This document shows, one piece after another, positions 33,492-53,600 of a stretch of 64,000 bases of DNA; positions within the stretch are counted from its first letter, which is position 1, and every line of letters starts with the position of its first letter. The notes under the pieces are model-generated. The model saw only the letters and a list, made by a program, of their open reading frames with translations, did not search any database and had not been told where the DNA came from. The position numbers were made by a program, and so were the translations under genes. Source of the stretch: Meloidogyne chitwoodi (Eukaryota; Nematoda; Chromadorea; Rhabditida; Meloidogynidae); contig JACZZP010000002.1 of NCBI GenBank assembly GCA_015183035.1, positions 1,922,001 through 1,986,000 of the forward strand. The letters are read 5' to 3'.

Positions 33492-34815
33492 ATGTTCTTT
33501 ATTTTGTTTTGAATTTTTTCCATAATATTCAAGACCTGAAGATACTAACTTTTAATTGATATAATTGTTTTCTAAAAAATATTTTTTAATGATAATTTAT
33601 ATAATTATATTACTTTCAAATAATGTACAACACACTTCAGGTTCGTAAATAATTATAACATTTTTTCCATTATTATTCCAAGTTAATTTAATCATTTAAA
33701 ACACTAAAATCTGCTAATATAATATTAAAAAACAATTTAAAAAAAAATTAATAAAGTAAAACAAAAAAGAAAACGACAAAACCTCACATCTCTGATTCGA
33801 ACCGAGGTAGGTTTCAATAAAAACCCAAAACGAAACAATTGAACCAATTAAACGATAGACCTATATTAATTAGTCTGCAGAAAAGCGAAAAAAAAATCAT
33901 GCGATCTTTAGTAGTGCCGTCCTTTGTTGGTCGATGGAGTCCGATCCCGAGATGTTTGGATATGAATAAAAATTAATATTTAGCCAATCTTTTTTATATT
34001 TTGCCACATTACAAAAACTAAAAATTACTGTAACCTGGCCAATGAGTAAATTAATACATTGGTTATGTATCTCTTTAATTTATAGTTTCTTAAATTTATT
34101 TTTTTATTTGATTTATATGTTTTTGTAATTTTATATTAATTTTTAAAAAATCTATTCAATATTGGGTTCGCACTCAGTTGGTGGCTCTCAGTTGGCAGCA
34201 CTCAATTGGTGGCTCTCATTTGTCAGTTGACTTGTTCCTATTTGAGCGGTTAGTTTTGAAGACCGGGGATGGCTCAATTTTTGGCGTAATTTTACATTTT
34301 TTTAATAAAAAATAAACGGTAAGTTACTTTATAATATATTTATTTTTTATCTTTCAATTTTTACACATAAATAAATATGTATGTATTATGTATTGTTTTG
34401 GGAGACAAAATTGAAGGCCTAGGACTCAAGAAGGAGGTCCCATGAGGAAAGTCCATCACTTATTTATTCTAAATCAAAAATGCATGAAAAAGTGATGCCC
34501 ATTTTCAATTATTTTTTAAAAGAACATTTATTGTTCTTCTCGACGGCTCTTACAGCAATTTTACCTAACTACGCAATGAATAAATAGAAAAATATTTTGA
34601 GGAAAAACAAAACTTTACTTAATGTTAGATGGTAAATTTGAAAGAATAAACCAAAAAGAGTTTATTAATGCATGTATTTTAGGTTTCATAACAAATTTGA
34701 CTTTTCACAATATGTACTATTCTCAAATATTTTAAATTAAAGAGAAAACCAAATTTAAATTTATTTTAATTTTTAATTTTCATTATTTATTTGAATATTA
34801 TATATAAAATTTAAA
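33492..34815. other. Intergenic DNA upstream of the LEV-9-like gene
   Basis: No gene. A minus-strand Pol III B-box-like GGTTCGAATC lies at 33,794-33,803 within a weak tRNA-like stretch that does not fold well. Short direct repeats of the type GGTGGCTCTC occur around 34,180-34,225. The rest is AT-rich. Confidence 0.5.
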
Positions 34816-41095
<6,280 letters not shown>

Positions 41096-41183
41096 TTTTA
41101 ATTAATTGAATTAATTAGAAAATAAAATTAATTTTTATAATTAACTAATAAATTTAAAAAAAATAATATTAATTTACTATTTT

Positions 41184-41916
41184 TTATGCATATCTAAATT
41201 TTCTTCTATTATTATTATTATTTTTAATAAATTTAAATATTTTTGTAGTAATTTTCTTTTCTTTAATTAAATCTACATCTTCTGAATTTTCTAATAAAAA
41301 TTTATTATTATTATTTTCTTCTCTTCTACAATTTTTAATTTTTGCTAAAAATGGTTGAAATGATTGTTTAAAATTATGTTTTGGAGAATCTAAATTTGGC
41401 AATAATTCCCAATGATTATATAAAAATTGACGAGAAAAATGTCGTAACGTAAAACGAGCTTAAAAATTAATTTATTTATTTAAATTATTTATTTTTTAAA
41501 AAGAAATGTAAAGAGTTCACTTTATTATTTAAATTAATTATTTAAATAACTTATTTAAATATTTTTTAATTTTTAGTTAATAATTGCTAAAAGACCAAAT
41601 TATTTGAAATATTAATAATTTTTAAAATTAAACCTTTTCCCATTATTATTTTTATTATTTTCTTCTGTCTTATTTAAAATTAATTATTTATTTAAAAATA
41701 CACAATTTAAATTAATTAAAAATAAATAAACCTACAAAAATGTATAAATATAAAAATTCCCATTTGAATGCACATTTTGCCTGTAAAAAGTTGAATTAAT
41801 TTTTTAATTTTTCCAGTACAAGGTAATAACCAAAATAAAAAATTAAAATATAAAATAATTTTAAATAAATCAGAATAAATAATTTGTTTAATTAAACGAT
41901 AAGAATTACGAGGCAT
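41184..41916 (-). CDS. Possible three-exon protein, 164 residues, unknown
   Basis: Exons 41,916-41,732, 41,668-41,634 and 41,458-41,184 join in frame (phases 2 and 1). The N-terminal part has two hydrophobic stretches (FKIILYFNFLFWLLP and MGIFIFIHFC). The C-terminal exon reads ARFTLRHFSRQFLYNHWELL then an Asn/Lys-rich tail ending RRKFRYA and TAA. The 35-base middle exon is short and its acceptor (AATAAG) is weak, so translation could instead begin at MGK in that exon. The NHWELLPN segment faintly recalls NDWKVCPEF in the adjacent F-box protein, so it may be a truncated relative. Not recognised. Confidence 0.45.
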
Positions 41917-42248
41917 TTTTTTAAAATTAATTTAAAAATATCTGAAAATTTAAAAATCTTTTTTTTTAATTTTAAAATAAAAAATAAATTTAAAAAATGA
42001 AAGGATCTTTATTAAGCAATTAACAAATAAATTTTATTAAATAAAAATATATTCAATAAAGAGATTTATATAAATTAATTCAAAAAAAGATTAAAAACAA
42101 TGATTACATTTTCTCTTTTTTATTTACTAAAAATTGAATAAAAGGATATTAACTGGTTTTATAATTAATAAAGTAATAAAATTGAAACATTAATTTATTT
42201 TTATTCATAAATAATATTTAAATAAATTATCAATTAAAAAAAATAATT

Positions 42249-43882
42249 TTATTTAATTTTAAATTTTTTAATTGATATTCGTTTTTTAAATTGCCAAATA
42301 ATTAATAAAAAATAAATTTTTGGATTAAAAATATTTTTAATTTTAAGTTCTAAAGTATTAAATAATTCTCCTTTTTTATTTCTTCTTTCTAATTTTTTAA
42401 ATAATTTTAAATTATTATAATTAAATTCTGGACAGACTTTCCAATCATTTGAAATTAAATTAATATTAGATACTATATTTTTACTATTTTTTGATTCAAT
42501 TACTATCTAAAAATTAATTTAAAAAAAATAAAAAAATATTTATATAATTATTATTTAAATTTACCTTAATAATCATTTTAAATATATTAAAATAATTTTC
42601 TTTAAAAATTAAAATAATTTGATTAAAATAATCTCCTTTATTTAATAAAAATTCTAAATAATAATTTAAATTAATTTCTTCTTCTTTTTGATTAATAAAT
42701 AAATTAAATATTTTATTATTAATTGCCAAATAATTTGAAGCAAAATTTAAAACATTAAAATCAAAATTAGATTGATTATGAAAATTAAATGTAGCTTTAT
42801 TACAATTAATTTTAATAAAATTATTATTTTCAAAAATTAATTCAAGAAATTTTGGATTAAAAATTATTTTATCAAAAATAATATATTTAAAATAACATTG
42901 AAATATTAATTTTAATATATATTTAATAATAAGAATATTATTTATATTTTTTGGATAACGAGGCAATCGAAATATATATTTTGGAATATTATTTAAATAA
43001 TTTAAAGAAGAGTCAAGTAAATTTTGTGAATCTAAAATTAAAATTTTATTTTAAAAATTTTAAAGAGAGAAGAGTCCATTCAATGTCCCCTCTTCTGTTA
43101 CATGACCTTCCTCAATGGAAATTATTAAAAAATTATAAACCCTAAAAAACACGAAAAGTCATGGAACAGTGGGAAGGTTATTTTTTGATTTTTTAATTGT
43201 AAAAATATTTTATAATTTTTTAAAATAAATTATTAATTTAAAAATAATTTATTTAATTATTTTTATAAATATTTTTAAAAATAATATATTATTAGAACAA
43301 AAATAAAAACAAATTTAAAAATTAAAATATAAAAACAGGTTAATTTATTTTTAAAAATTAATATATTTAATTAATTTACCATAAGTTGAATAAATTAATA
43401 AATCTGTAAAATTATTTTGAATTAAATATTGAGGATTTCTCAAAAATATTGGTTCATCAGATTCTTCGTCTTTATAAAAATATAAAGGAGTAAAATTATC
43501 TATTGCAAATTGCCACTAAAATAATTAATTAAAATATAATAATTTTATTAAAATATTTTAGTTTACTTTTTGTTTTAATTCATCACTCAATTTAAAATTA
43601 AGAGCTTCCTTTTTACATTTAAAATTTTCATTAGAATAATGAATAGTTAAATGACTTATTCCAACAGAAAATATGTCCTAAAAATAAATAAATTTTTCTA
43701 AAAAAAATTTATTTAACAAAATTTACCAAAGAAATTTTATCAAATACTTCTTTTGCAAATTCTTTATTATATTTATTAATTAATTCATTAAAATGTTTAT
43801 TTGTTTGTTTAATATTAAATATTTGTTTAAAGTTGAGATATTTAAATATATCTAATTTAATTTCAATAGGCAAATATTCCAT
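42249..43882 (-). CDS. F-box protein with nematode-type C-terminal region
   Basis: Exon 1 (from 43,882) encodes MEYLPIEIKLDIFKYLNFKQ then IFNIKQTNKHFNELINKY, a clear F-box (Leu-Pro at 4-5, conserved hydrophobic spacing). Later exons include ISHLTIHYSNENF, FLRNPQYLIQNNFTDLLIYS, an exon starting SQNLLDSSLNYLNNIPKYIF (from about 43,036) and a last exon ending FKKRISIKKFKIK and TAA at 42,249-42,251. F-box proteins recruit substrates to SCF ubiquitin ligases through Skp1. The fast-evolving Asn/Lys/Phe-rich C-terminal region is typical of large, lineage-expanded nematode F-box families. A foldback element sits 39 bases upstream of the start codon and may contribute promoter sequence. Confidence 0.8.
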
Positions 43883-43920
43883 TAAATCTTTATTTTTTTA
43901 ATAATAAAACCCTTTAGTAG

Positions 43921-44237
43921 GGACAACTCAGCGCCAACAATTACAACAAATAAATTATTTATTATTAGATGTTTATGATACCATTAAATAGAGGAGAAAA
44001 TTTGCTACAAAATACATAAAAATCAGAATTTTTAGAAAAATACAAAAAAAGTTATGGTCAAAAAACTACAAGTTTTCAAATAATAGATTGGTTTTGACTA
44101 TAACTTTTTTTGTATTTTTCTAAAAATTCTGATTTTTTTGTATTTTGTAGAAAATTTTCTCCTCTATTTAATGGTATCATAAACATCTAATAATATTAAA
44201 TTGTTTATTTGTTGTAATTGTTTGCGCTGAGTTGCTT
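43921..44237. mobile_element. 317-bp foldback MITE upstream of the F-box gene
   Basis: Long arms: GGACAACTCAGCGCCAACAA (43,921) mirrored by TTGTTTGCGCTGAGTTGC (to 44,237), TTAGATGTTTATGATACCAT with its complement, and GAATTTTTAGAAAAATACAA with its complement around a centre near 44,080. No coding capacity. Confidence 0.87.
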
Positions 44238-45921
44238 CAACAAATATTTACCTATATATTTAGGATATGTACATATGTACTATTCAATAGGAAGAAAAAT
44301 AAAAAACAATCAATACATAATATGTATTATAACGAGAGTATAGTATTTGCTAACTAGATATGACTATGCAAAAGAAAAAACTGATGGATATATGTATTTT
44401 GAAAATATAAACTGGGAAATTATTTAAAAATTTATTTAACTTACTTAAATTAAAAATTAAATATTTTATTAAATAATTTAATTTTTCATTATAATTTTAT
44501 TTAATTTTGACACAAACTTTAAAAATTAATATATTAAATTATTTCATAAAAATTTGCAATTCTAATTATTCTGTTTTATTTATAACTTTATTATGTTAAA
44601 TTTATTTGATGGTCAAATAGAGTTAATTTATTAATAAATAAATCTTTTATTAAAATATAAAACTTGTAAATTAATACAAAATATTTTTTAATTTTAAATT
44701 AAGCAAATTAGCAAACTTAAATCTGACTTTTTTACTTTTTGCCTAATTTTAATGAACATCTATAAATTTAAAATTAAAAAAAAATTTATCTTTAATTTTT
44801 AAAATTAATAAAAAAATTATTTTTTCCAATTTAATATTTTCTTTTTTTTCTATAAATTGTCTAATCAACATAGCAATATTTAAAAAAAGCACATACAAAA
44901 AATATAAAACTTTAAAGCACAGCTGTTTTATTTTTAAAAGACTTGTGCATTTATTTGAGAAAAACCCCAAGGCATTGATCAAGTCAGTCAGACAAGAAAA
45001 TGCAAAAAAAAAAAAGATGGAAATTTAACAAAAAGTCTTATAGCAAGCAATAAAAAAAGAAAGAAAAATATTTTTTAAAAAGCAATTCTACTGCCAACCA
45101 TTGGGCATTTTTAAAAAAAGGCCCTAAAAATAAATAAAATAAAGCACTTGGTTTCACTTGTTATGTCAAAAAACACAAGTTTAAGGATTTTTTGAGGAAG
45201 AGAAAAATGCTCGCCCCCGTATATTAAATAAATAATATTAAAATAAAAAGAATATTTTTTTCATCTGTTCGGTGTTCATCATCGACTTATGTTTTGTTTT
45301 AGATAAAAAGAAAAATCAAACAAGAGATAAAATAAAAAAGATTTTATTTTTAAATAACATTCCATACTTTATATTTCTTTTAAACCTCTGCATTTATTTT
45401 TCCTGATATAGCAAAAAAACATTTAATTTTAATAAATAATAAATTAAAATATAATAATTTAATTTATTTAATGCAGTGTAGCGTCAAAAATAAATCAGAA
45501 TTATAATAGTATATAACAAAAACATTAAAATCAGAACAAAATTAAAACAAAAACACATTTATTCTGAATAAAATATCAGAAAAAAATTATTAAGATTTAT
45601 TTTCAAAAACATAAACACACAAATCAGAACAAATTAAATTAATTGTTTAAAAACAAAATCAGAACAAAAATAAAACAATTATCAAAACAAAACAAATTAA
45701 GTATTAGAATGTTTTTAAAATAATGAAAGAATTATATTAATCATAAACATTTACCAACAAATAATTTTTTTATTTTTACTTTTTAAACTATGAGATGACT
45801 ATGAAACACAAACTTTTATTTAGACTTATATGTTTAATCGTTTTTTTAATTTTTAAAATTTATTTTTTTAATATTAAATTATATATTTATTTATAGATTA
45901 GTTTATTTAGAAAAGGCAAAG
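44238..45921. other. Intergenic DNA between F-box gene and unc-87
   Basis: A/T-rich. An intron-less 77-codon minus-strand frame (44,982-44,749, MINALGFFSNKCTSLL...) with a hydrophobic middle is the only candidate gene and is weak. TTTATAG at about 45,889-45,896, 26 bases before the unc-87 ATG, is a likely cis- or trans-splice acceptor for the leader. Confidence 0.5.
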
Positions 45922-48785
45922 ATGGCGGGGGGCAGTGAATTAGATGACGAAGAATATGAATATGAATATGTAGATGAAGAAGAACAGGAAGAGGAACCGG
46001 TATTTTTATTTTTATTTATTTATTATTTTATTTTATAAATTATTAAATTTAAGAATTATTTGAAAAAATTAAATTAATTTAAATTTTTCTTAGCCAAAAG
46101 CAGCTCCTCCAAAGGATGCATCTCCACCAAAATCTCCAAAAAAAGAGCAATCACCTCCAAAATCACCAAAAAAGGAGAAGGAGCCCTCACCGCCAAAATC
46201 TCCAAAAAAGGATGCAAGTCCAGACAAATCGCCAGTTGGCAAACGAAAAGTAAATTAATTTTTTAAATAATTAAATAATAAATAAATTAATTAAAAAATA
46301 ATTTATTAAGGTTCGCACTCCTCGACAATCTATGGAAGAAAAACCAAAAGTAGAAAAACCTAAAAAATTAGAAGAACCCCCAGTTACTGAAGAAAAAGAA
46401 AATACAAATAATAGTTTAGCTGTTGATAATAATAATTATGTTGAACCAAAAAGTCCATCAGCAGCTTCAGTTACTGCTGAACCTGGAAAATCCTTTCAAG
46501 AAAGGAATATTTCTGTTTCTGCTCTTAAAAAACAACAAAATTATTCAGGTGGAAAGCCTAGTCGACATGATAAAGCGTAAATTAATTTAAAAAATAAAAT
46601 ATAGAGTGACTCTCTTTATAAGGACATCTAAATATAAATATAGGATATAAGGACATCGTTTAAAAAGACAATCCATTAATATGTCCAAACCGAAGTTTTG
46701 CTTTCAAAATAGCAATTGCTATAACAGTTTATTTGAATATAAGGACATAAAACCAATGGGTGTTCTTATAAAGGGAGTCAATTTAATAAAATATAATTTA
46801 AAATAATTTTTTATTTATTTTTCTTTTATTTTGTAATCTTAAATAAATTAAAAATATTTTCAAATTTTATTTAAAAGAAAACTAATGCGTTCTGAAGGAA
46901 TTATACCAATTCAAGCTGGTACAAATAAATATGCTTCACAAAAAGGAATGACAGGTTATTAAATTTTAATTTATATAAATAATTTAAATTTTTAAATTAT
47001 TTAAAGGTTTTGGTGCTCCTCGTGATGTTGTTAAAGAATCAAAAGTAAAATCTGAAAATCTTTCTGAAATAACAGATGAAGCAAAAATAGCTTCATTAAA
47101 AGGGTCAATTTGGTTACAATCTGGTACTAATAAATTTGCTTCACAAAAGGGAATGACTGGAATGGGAACTCCCAGAGATGTTAATTATCGACCTTTGGGG
47201 ACTGGAGGAGCTGGGGAAGTTCCCGAAGAGAAGGCTAGATTAACTGATGGTATTTGAAGAGATTACAATTTAATTAAAATAATAATAATACTCTCTTTAT
47301 AAGAACATAAAAGTAGTGTATTTATATCTGATCTAGTTTATCTCTGTTTATTTTCTGGAGAAAAATTAAAGTTTGGAGGCCGTTGTCTATTATTGTCTCT
47401 ATACTCCGCTGTCCTTATAACGAGAGTTAACTATAAAATAAAAAATATTTTTATTTAAATATTTTTAACTTAATTTAAAAAGGAATTGTACCTTTACAAT
47501 CTGGAACAAATAAATTAGCTTCACAGGCAGGAATGACAGGAATTGGAATGCCTAGAATTATTGATGGTTATTAATTTAAATTAATTTAATTTAAAAATTT
47601 AAAAAATTATTAATTAATTTAAAAATAATTGACAATTTTATTTTATTTTTAAAATTATTTTAAAAAAATTGCCAACAGATTTATTAGTTTTTTTTTTTAA
47701 TTTTATTATATATTTCTTAATTATCCAATAATTTAAAAGTAATTAATTTTTTTAAAGTTCGTAAAACTGTGGATCAGGATCGTGAAAGTCAAGGATTTAT
47801 TCATTTACAAATGGGAACAAATAGATTTGCAAGTCAATCTGGAATGACTGGTAAAATTATTAAAAATTAAATTAAATAATTAAGAAATAAAGGTTTTGGT
47901 ATGCCTCGACGAGAAATAACTAAATATAAAGATGAAATACGTGGTGAAATGCCTCATGATGAATCTACAATATCTAGACAAACATCTGGATGGAAAGATG
48001 GTTAATTTAAAAATAAAATATTTAATTTAATTTAATTAGGTGCTAGTCAACAAGGAATGACTGGATTTGGAGCTTTCCGAAATAATACGGTATAAATTTA
48101 TTAATTTTAATTTTTATATCTTTTGTAGAGTATTTTAACATTTTATTAAAATTTTTTTTTAAAAAGAAAAATTAAAGAAATCGTACAGAGTTGGACACAA
48201 TTAAATTAACACAACCCTTCTTTTTTGGAAAAAAATGTTTAAAGGATCCACGATTCTCAACTAATCCCTTGAAATTTTAAAAATCAAATCATTATCAAAA
48301 AATCAAAAAAATATAATTTTAATTTAAAAATTTCAATTTTCAGTTAAATCAATTACAAAATCAAGATCAAAGGTCTCAAGGAATGATTCCATACCAAATG
48401 GTTATTAATTAAAAATTAAATATTAAAATTATTTTTAAAAATTAGGGTGTGAATTTCTTAGACTCACAAGCAGGCAAAACAGCATTTGGAATGCCTCGAC
48501 GAACATATACACCGTTTGAAATTAAATATTTTTTAAATAAATTAATTAAATATAATAAATTATTTAAAAATTAATTTTCTCAGTTATGTTGATGATTCAC
48601 ACGAAGATTTACCTGCTGATATTTCAAGAAGGCCTGAAGTTCCATTTTGGTCTGGACAAGAAACTGATTTTGCTAATCAGGTTAAAATAATTTTAAAAAA
48701 ATAAAAAAAATATTTTTAGCAAGGAATGCTTGCTTTTGGCACTCCTAGAGATGTTCGTGGTGAATATGTTAGAAGAATGTGGTGA
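45922..48785 (+). CDS. unc-87: UNC-87, calponin-like-repeat actin-bundling protein
   Basis: Starts MAGGSELDDEEYEYEYVDEE and contains a Pro/Lys/Ser-rich linker with SPPKSPKKE-type repeats (46,110-46,250). Seven CLIK (calponin-like) repeats follow: GIIPIQAGTNKYASQKGMTG, GSIWLQSGTNKFASQKGMTG, GIVPLQSGTNKLASQAGMTG, GFIHLQMGTNRFASQSGMTG, a shortened WKDGASQQGMTGFGAF, IPYQMGVNFLDSQAGKTAFG and FWSGQETDFANQQGMLAFG, ending REYVRRMW-like GEYVRRMW and TGA. This matches UNC-87, which binds and bundles F-actin along muscle thin filaments through its seven repeats. About eleven exons, all in frame. Repeat five lacks most of its N-terminal half, and repeat seven is the most diverged. Two MITEs lie in introns. 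Confidence 0.95.
46605..46780. mobile_element. MITE in an unc-87 intron (TATAAGGAC family)
   Basis: AGTGACTCTCTTTATAAGGA (46,605) faces the inverted TTCTTATAAAGGGAGTCA (to 46,780). A second inner motif ATATAAGGACAT recurs in both orientations. About 176 bases, non-coding. The ends resemble those of pogo/Tigger-type elements (inference). Confidence 0.72.
47290..47429. mobile_element. Second MITE of the same family in an unc-87 intron
   Basis: ACTCTCTTTATAAGAACATA (47,290) and the inverted GTCCTTATAACGAGAGTT (to 47,428). About 140 bases, non-coding. The ends match the element at 46,605 apart from a few bases. Confidence 0.72.
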
Positions 48786-50643
48786 TTTATTAAAAATATA
48801 TATTTTTTAGAGTAAAGTAAAAAGAAAGTTAAACATTTTAAAATAATATTTTAAAAAATATTATTATTTTTCCTTGCCAATTGTGTGTCAATTTAATGTT
48901 GCCTTTTTTTACCATAAATTCTTTAAAATTGGCAAAAAGCCTAATTCTTCAATTATACTCTCTTTGAAGGAATGCCAATATTAAAAGGAGAAATAATTGT
49001 TAATTTACTAAATTTCAAATGGATTTATGGTAAATGTAAGTAATAACATTCAGTCATATATTTCCAATTGCCTCTGAATTTTAAAAAATATTTTAAATGT
49101 ATTATCTACAAAAATATATAAATAGATATTAATTGAATAAATGAGGAGAAAAATTTGTTTATTCATACATGGAAATCAGCTTTTATTTTTGCAATATTTT
49201 ATTTTGTCAATTTGTGTGAATTATTTGAAAAAAAATTTATTTTGTCAATTAAAACGAAGTATTACTTTCGCACTCAAATTTTGGCATTGAAATGGGGTGT
49301 GGTATAACGGAAAAGTACCTTATTTATTTAAATATATTTAAAAAAATTTACAATTTTGTTGAGAAAAATTAAAAGATATTTTTTAATTTATTATTTTCAG
49401 AAAATTAAAAAAATTTTTAAGTGTGTTTGGGGGCCTTTTAAATATTTTTTTTTCAATTTATTAATTTTAAACTTTGCATTTAATTTTCAATATTGGAATT
49501 TTATTTTTATATTCTTTAATTTTCTTCCTTCTTGACCTGAAAAAGGGCAACAAAAATCAACGCACTTAAACGCTAATAATAAAACATAAGCGTTAAATGA
49601 AGGAGAACGTTGACCTAAATTTTTTATTTTTCTCTTCTTTTTTAGGAAATAAATTTTATTTGAATAAAATATTCATATTTAAAAATAATAAATTTAAAAG
49701 ATAAATAACAACAAATGAGAATTATTGGGAGAAACGAAGAGGACAGAGACTAAATAGATAACAGGGATGGGCAAAATTGAAAAATAAAAACCGAAGTACG
49801 AAATCCGAAACTTGCCTATTCCTGCTAGTTAACTCTGTTTGACTCATTAGCCATTTTTTGTAATTTTATTGGAATTATTTTTAAAATAATTTTCTTTCTT
49901 TTTTTATAAATGCACCAATAAACAATCCATTGTTTTAATTTTTGTTTAATTTTTTTTCACGTCTATTCCCTTGTCCAACATATTTAACATAGTAAAAAAG
50001 GGTTAAGCAAATGGTCAGCTAATATATTTATATAAAAGAAAAAATTCTTTTTTGGTTGTTGTTCCGCTTATTTTTTAAAGAAAAAAGAGAGAAAAAATCA
50101 GAAGAGAAAATTATTTGTAGTCGTCACTATTAGCGTTTGCTAATGATGATGACCGGTTTTCTCTTTTTTCTCTATCCTTTTATTTCTCTACTAATCTAAC
50201 TAAAGAAGCTGAAATCTCCAAGAAAAAGATTTTTGCGTTGTTACTTGAAATATTTTTATTTTTTTAGTAAAACACTTTAAAAATCAAAAATTGAATTATT
50301 TTTTTATTTATAAGGTTTATTTTAATTAAAAAAAAATTATCAAGACAAATTTATAAATAATTTGGTTATATTGGAATTTTGAATTTTTGTGGTAATTTTT
50401 GAAATTTTGCATTATTTTTGTGCTATTTTTAAGCTATTTTAATATAAATATAGTATTTCAATAGAATATTTCTTATATTTTAACGTCGCCTAATTTTCCC
50501 CTAAAGAATTTTCTTATTTCATTTTCTTTAAATTTTATCTATTTTATTTAATCTCCTCGCGCTTTTTTCTATTTTTAAATTTTCTCACTATTTTAATTTA
50601 TTTTTAAAAATAAACTTTTCATTTTTAGGTCAAAGATATTATA
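48786..50643. other. Intergenic DNA between unc-87 and the patched-related gene
   Basis: 1.9 kb, A/T-rich, with no open frame or repeat that I can support. It holds the unc-87 3' UTR and the promoter of the next gene. CTTTTCATTTTTAG immediately upstream of 50,629 is a likely splice acceptor 15 bases before the next ATG. Confidence 0.5.
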
Positions 50644-53600
50644 ATGGAAATTTCAACATTTTGTTCAAATTTTACTGATTGGGCTGAAAAGAAAATTGAA
50701 TATGGCTTTAGACAACTTGGATATTCTGTCTCCTACTGCCCTTGGACTGTTATATTTATTTCGTATGTTTTTATTTTTAATGGGAACAACAAAAAAGGAA
50801 AAAAGGAATTTTCTGGTTATTTAACTTAAACAAATTTTAGCGAAATGTCTTTTTTATTTTAAGATAATTTTTGTTTAAATCTCAGGTTTTAAAAAATATT
50901 TTTAAGTGTTTTGTTAGCTTTACTACTCGGTTCTGGTGTTATTAATTTTAAAGAAGTCAATAATGTTAGAGATCATTTCAGGTAATTATTTTTTAATTTT
51001 CTTTTTAAAAAATTATTTTTTTTATTAAAAGATTTAAATTTAAATTTTTTTAAATTTAAATTTTCAGTGCAGACAATTCCCCAAGTCGTTATGAATTTTT
51101 AGTTGCTCGTGAATTTTTTAAAGAATTGGGAGGATTGTTTCACGTTGTTGTTGCAATACAGGCTGTTGATTTTGGAAGTTTATTGAGGCCAAAGTATTAA
51201 GAAAATTTTAAAAAATGATCAAATTTAAAGTTTTAAGGTATATTGACAAAGCTTTAGAAGTTGAGGATTTTTTACAATACAAATTAAAGGTTAATTGTTT
51301 TTTTATAAAAATATATAATATTCCCTTCAAGTAACCTAAATGTAATTTATTTGAGTAAAATAAAATTTAAAAAATATTTTATAGGTAGAAGATGAAGGCA
51401 AATATTATTCTTACAGTGATTTTTGTGGTGCTCAATGTGAAACTAGCGATGCTGTAAATATTTTTCTTTCAGTTTATAGAGATGTTAAACATAGAGGAAA
51501 AGGAAATATTAAATTAACATTTCCAACAATTGATGTTTTTGGACATAGAATTTATTTAGCTAATAATATATTTCAAGTACAATTAAATAATAGGTTTTTT
51601 TAATATTTATTTAGGAGAAAAACTAAATGTTAATTAATTTTTATTTTTTGAAGATCTCGCCTAGTAGAAGGGGCTAATTTAATAGCAATTAATTTTCATT
51701 CAATTTACCCAAATTCTTCAATGGAAAGAGTTATGAAGAAATGGGAACATGCTGTCTCTAATTATGCTTTTGATAATTCAAATGATCCATTAATTAAATT
51801 ATATGTTACTTCTGAAGGTTTAGTCTCTGAAGAAGTTAGAAGAACTGGACTTGAAGTTATCCCTCTTATGCCTATTAGTCTACTTGTCATTATGACTTTT
51901 ATGGTGGTTTGGAATTTTTAAAATTTAATTAAATAATTTATTTTTTTATTTTTTTAGATTATGACTTCATTAAAAAGTGATCAAATTAAAAGTAAACCAT
52001 GGGAATCACTTTTTGGCGTTTTTTGCCCAATTCTTTCAATTTTTGCTTCTTTTGGAATTTTATTTTGGGTTTAATTTTTTCATTTTAAAATTCTTTTTAA
52101 ATAATATTTATTTTTTTTAAGCTTGGATTTGAATTTCTTCCAATTGTTGTTGTTGTCCCTTTTCTTGTTTTGGCGATTGGTGTTGATGATGTTTTTATTT
52201 TTCTTCATTGTTGGGAAAATACTAATCCTCAAAAATTATTGAGGGAAAGAGTTGCTGATATGTTAGGAAATGCTGGACCTTCTGTTACAATTACTTCTTT
52301 AACTAATTGGCTTAGTTTTACAATTGGAATAGCTACACCTACGCCTGCAATTCGTGTATTTTTGTTTTTATTTAAATTGGGGGTTTTTTATTTGGCCTAG
52401 TTTTTGCTAAAAATCCTTTTATTTTAATTATTTAATTTAAATATTTTTTAATTTCAGACTTTTTGTATATTTATTTCTACGGCTGTTTTATCTGCTTATA
52501 TTTATCAATTATTTTTCTACACGGCCATTATGACAATTGGTGGTCGAAGAGAGATGAAAGGACGAAATGCTTATTTCCCTTTTATAAAATCTAAAAAATG
52601 CAAAGTAATTTTAAATTTATTTATTAAAAAAAAAATATAAAAGAGAGCCGATCGCCACTTTTCTTAAATTTATAGTAAATTTATTGTTTTATTATTTTCA
52701 GCATGTAATAAACGGCAATACTTCTTCAATCAAAACTTTGGAAAATAAAAATAAAAATGAGGGCAATTGTAAAAATTTTACAAAAGAAATAACAAAAATT
52801 TTATCTCGTTGGACATCTAATTTGGTTGATATTTATGTTGATTTTGTTATGAGTTGGACAGCACGAATTTTGCTTTTATTTATTTTAATCATTTATTGGA
52901 GTTTTTCTGCTTACGGAGGTTTTTTAATTTTTTAAAGTTTATTTAAAAAATACAAAAGTTTGTGGACATTTTAATTAATTTTTTTTAGTTTCACAAATAA
53001 GAGTTGGATTAACATCAGAAAAATTGTTTTTGGATGATTCTCCACTGTTGGAATTGGTTTATTTAATAATTCTTTTATTAATTAATTATTTATTTTTTTA
53101 AAGGTTAGATTACAAACAAATGTAATATTCAAAGAAGGAGGACAGGTTTATTTTTAAAAATTATAAATTTCTAAAATAATTTGTATAAGCTGTCTGTATT
53201 TATTAACAATCCTGGAGATCTTCGTCATCCTGAAGCGGTTCCAGAAATTATGAAAATATTAGAGAGATTTGAACATACAACGGGTAGTGTTGGTGCTTCT
53301 AGTACTCAAATGTGGCTTAATACTTATTTACCTTTTATTGGATTACAAGTTGTTTATTTTTATTTAAATTATATTTTAAATAAATTTAGAATAGAGGTTC
53401 AGTCGATTTTCGTTACAAATATCTTTATGAATTTTTTGCAATTCCTGAATATCATCGTTGGAGTCATTTTGTTAGTCTTGGAACTAAAGAGTATGTTAAA
53501 ATTAAATTTATTTTTAATTATTTATTTAAAATAGTGATTGTATAAATGAACGTCTTTCTTGTGTTCATAAATTCTTTTTCTCTACTGGTTTTCGAAATGC

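Noticed and set aside
33783..33860. tRNA-like stretch with B-box GGTTCGAATC on the minus strand
   Set aside because: The T stem has a mismatch and neither the acceptor nor the anticodon stem pairs.
44749..44982. 77-codon minus-strand open frame with a hydrophobic stretch
   Set aside because: No splice context, homology or clear signal peptide; A/T-rich DNA yields such frames by chance.
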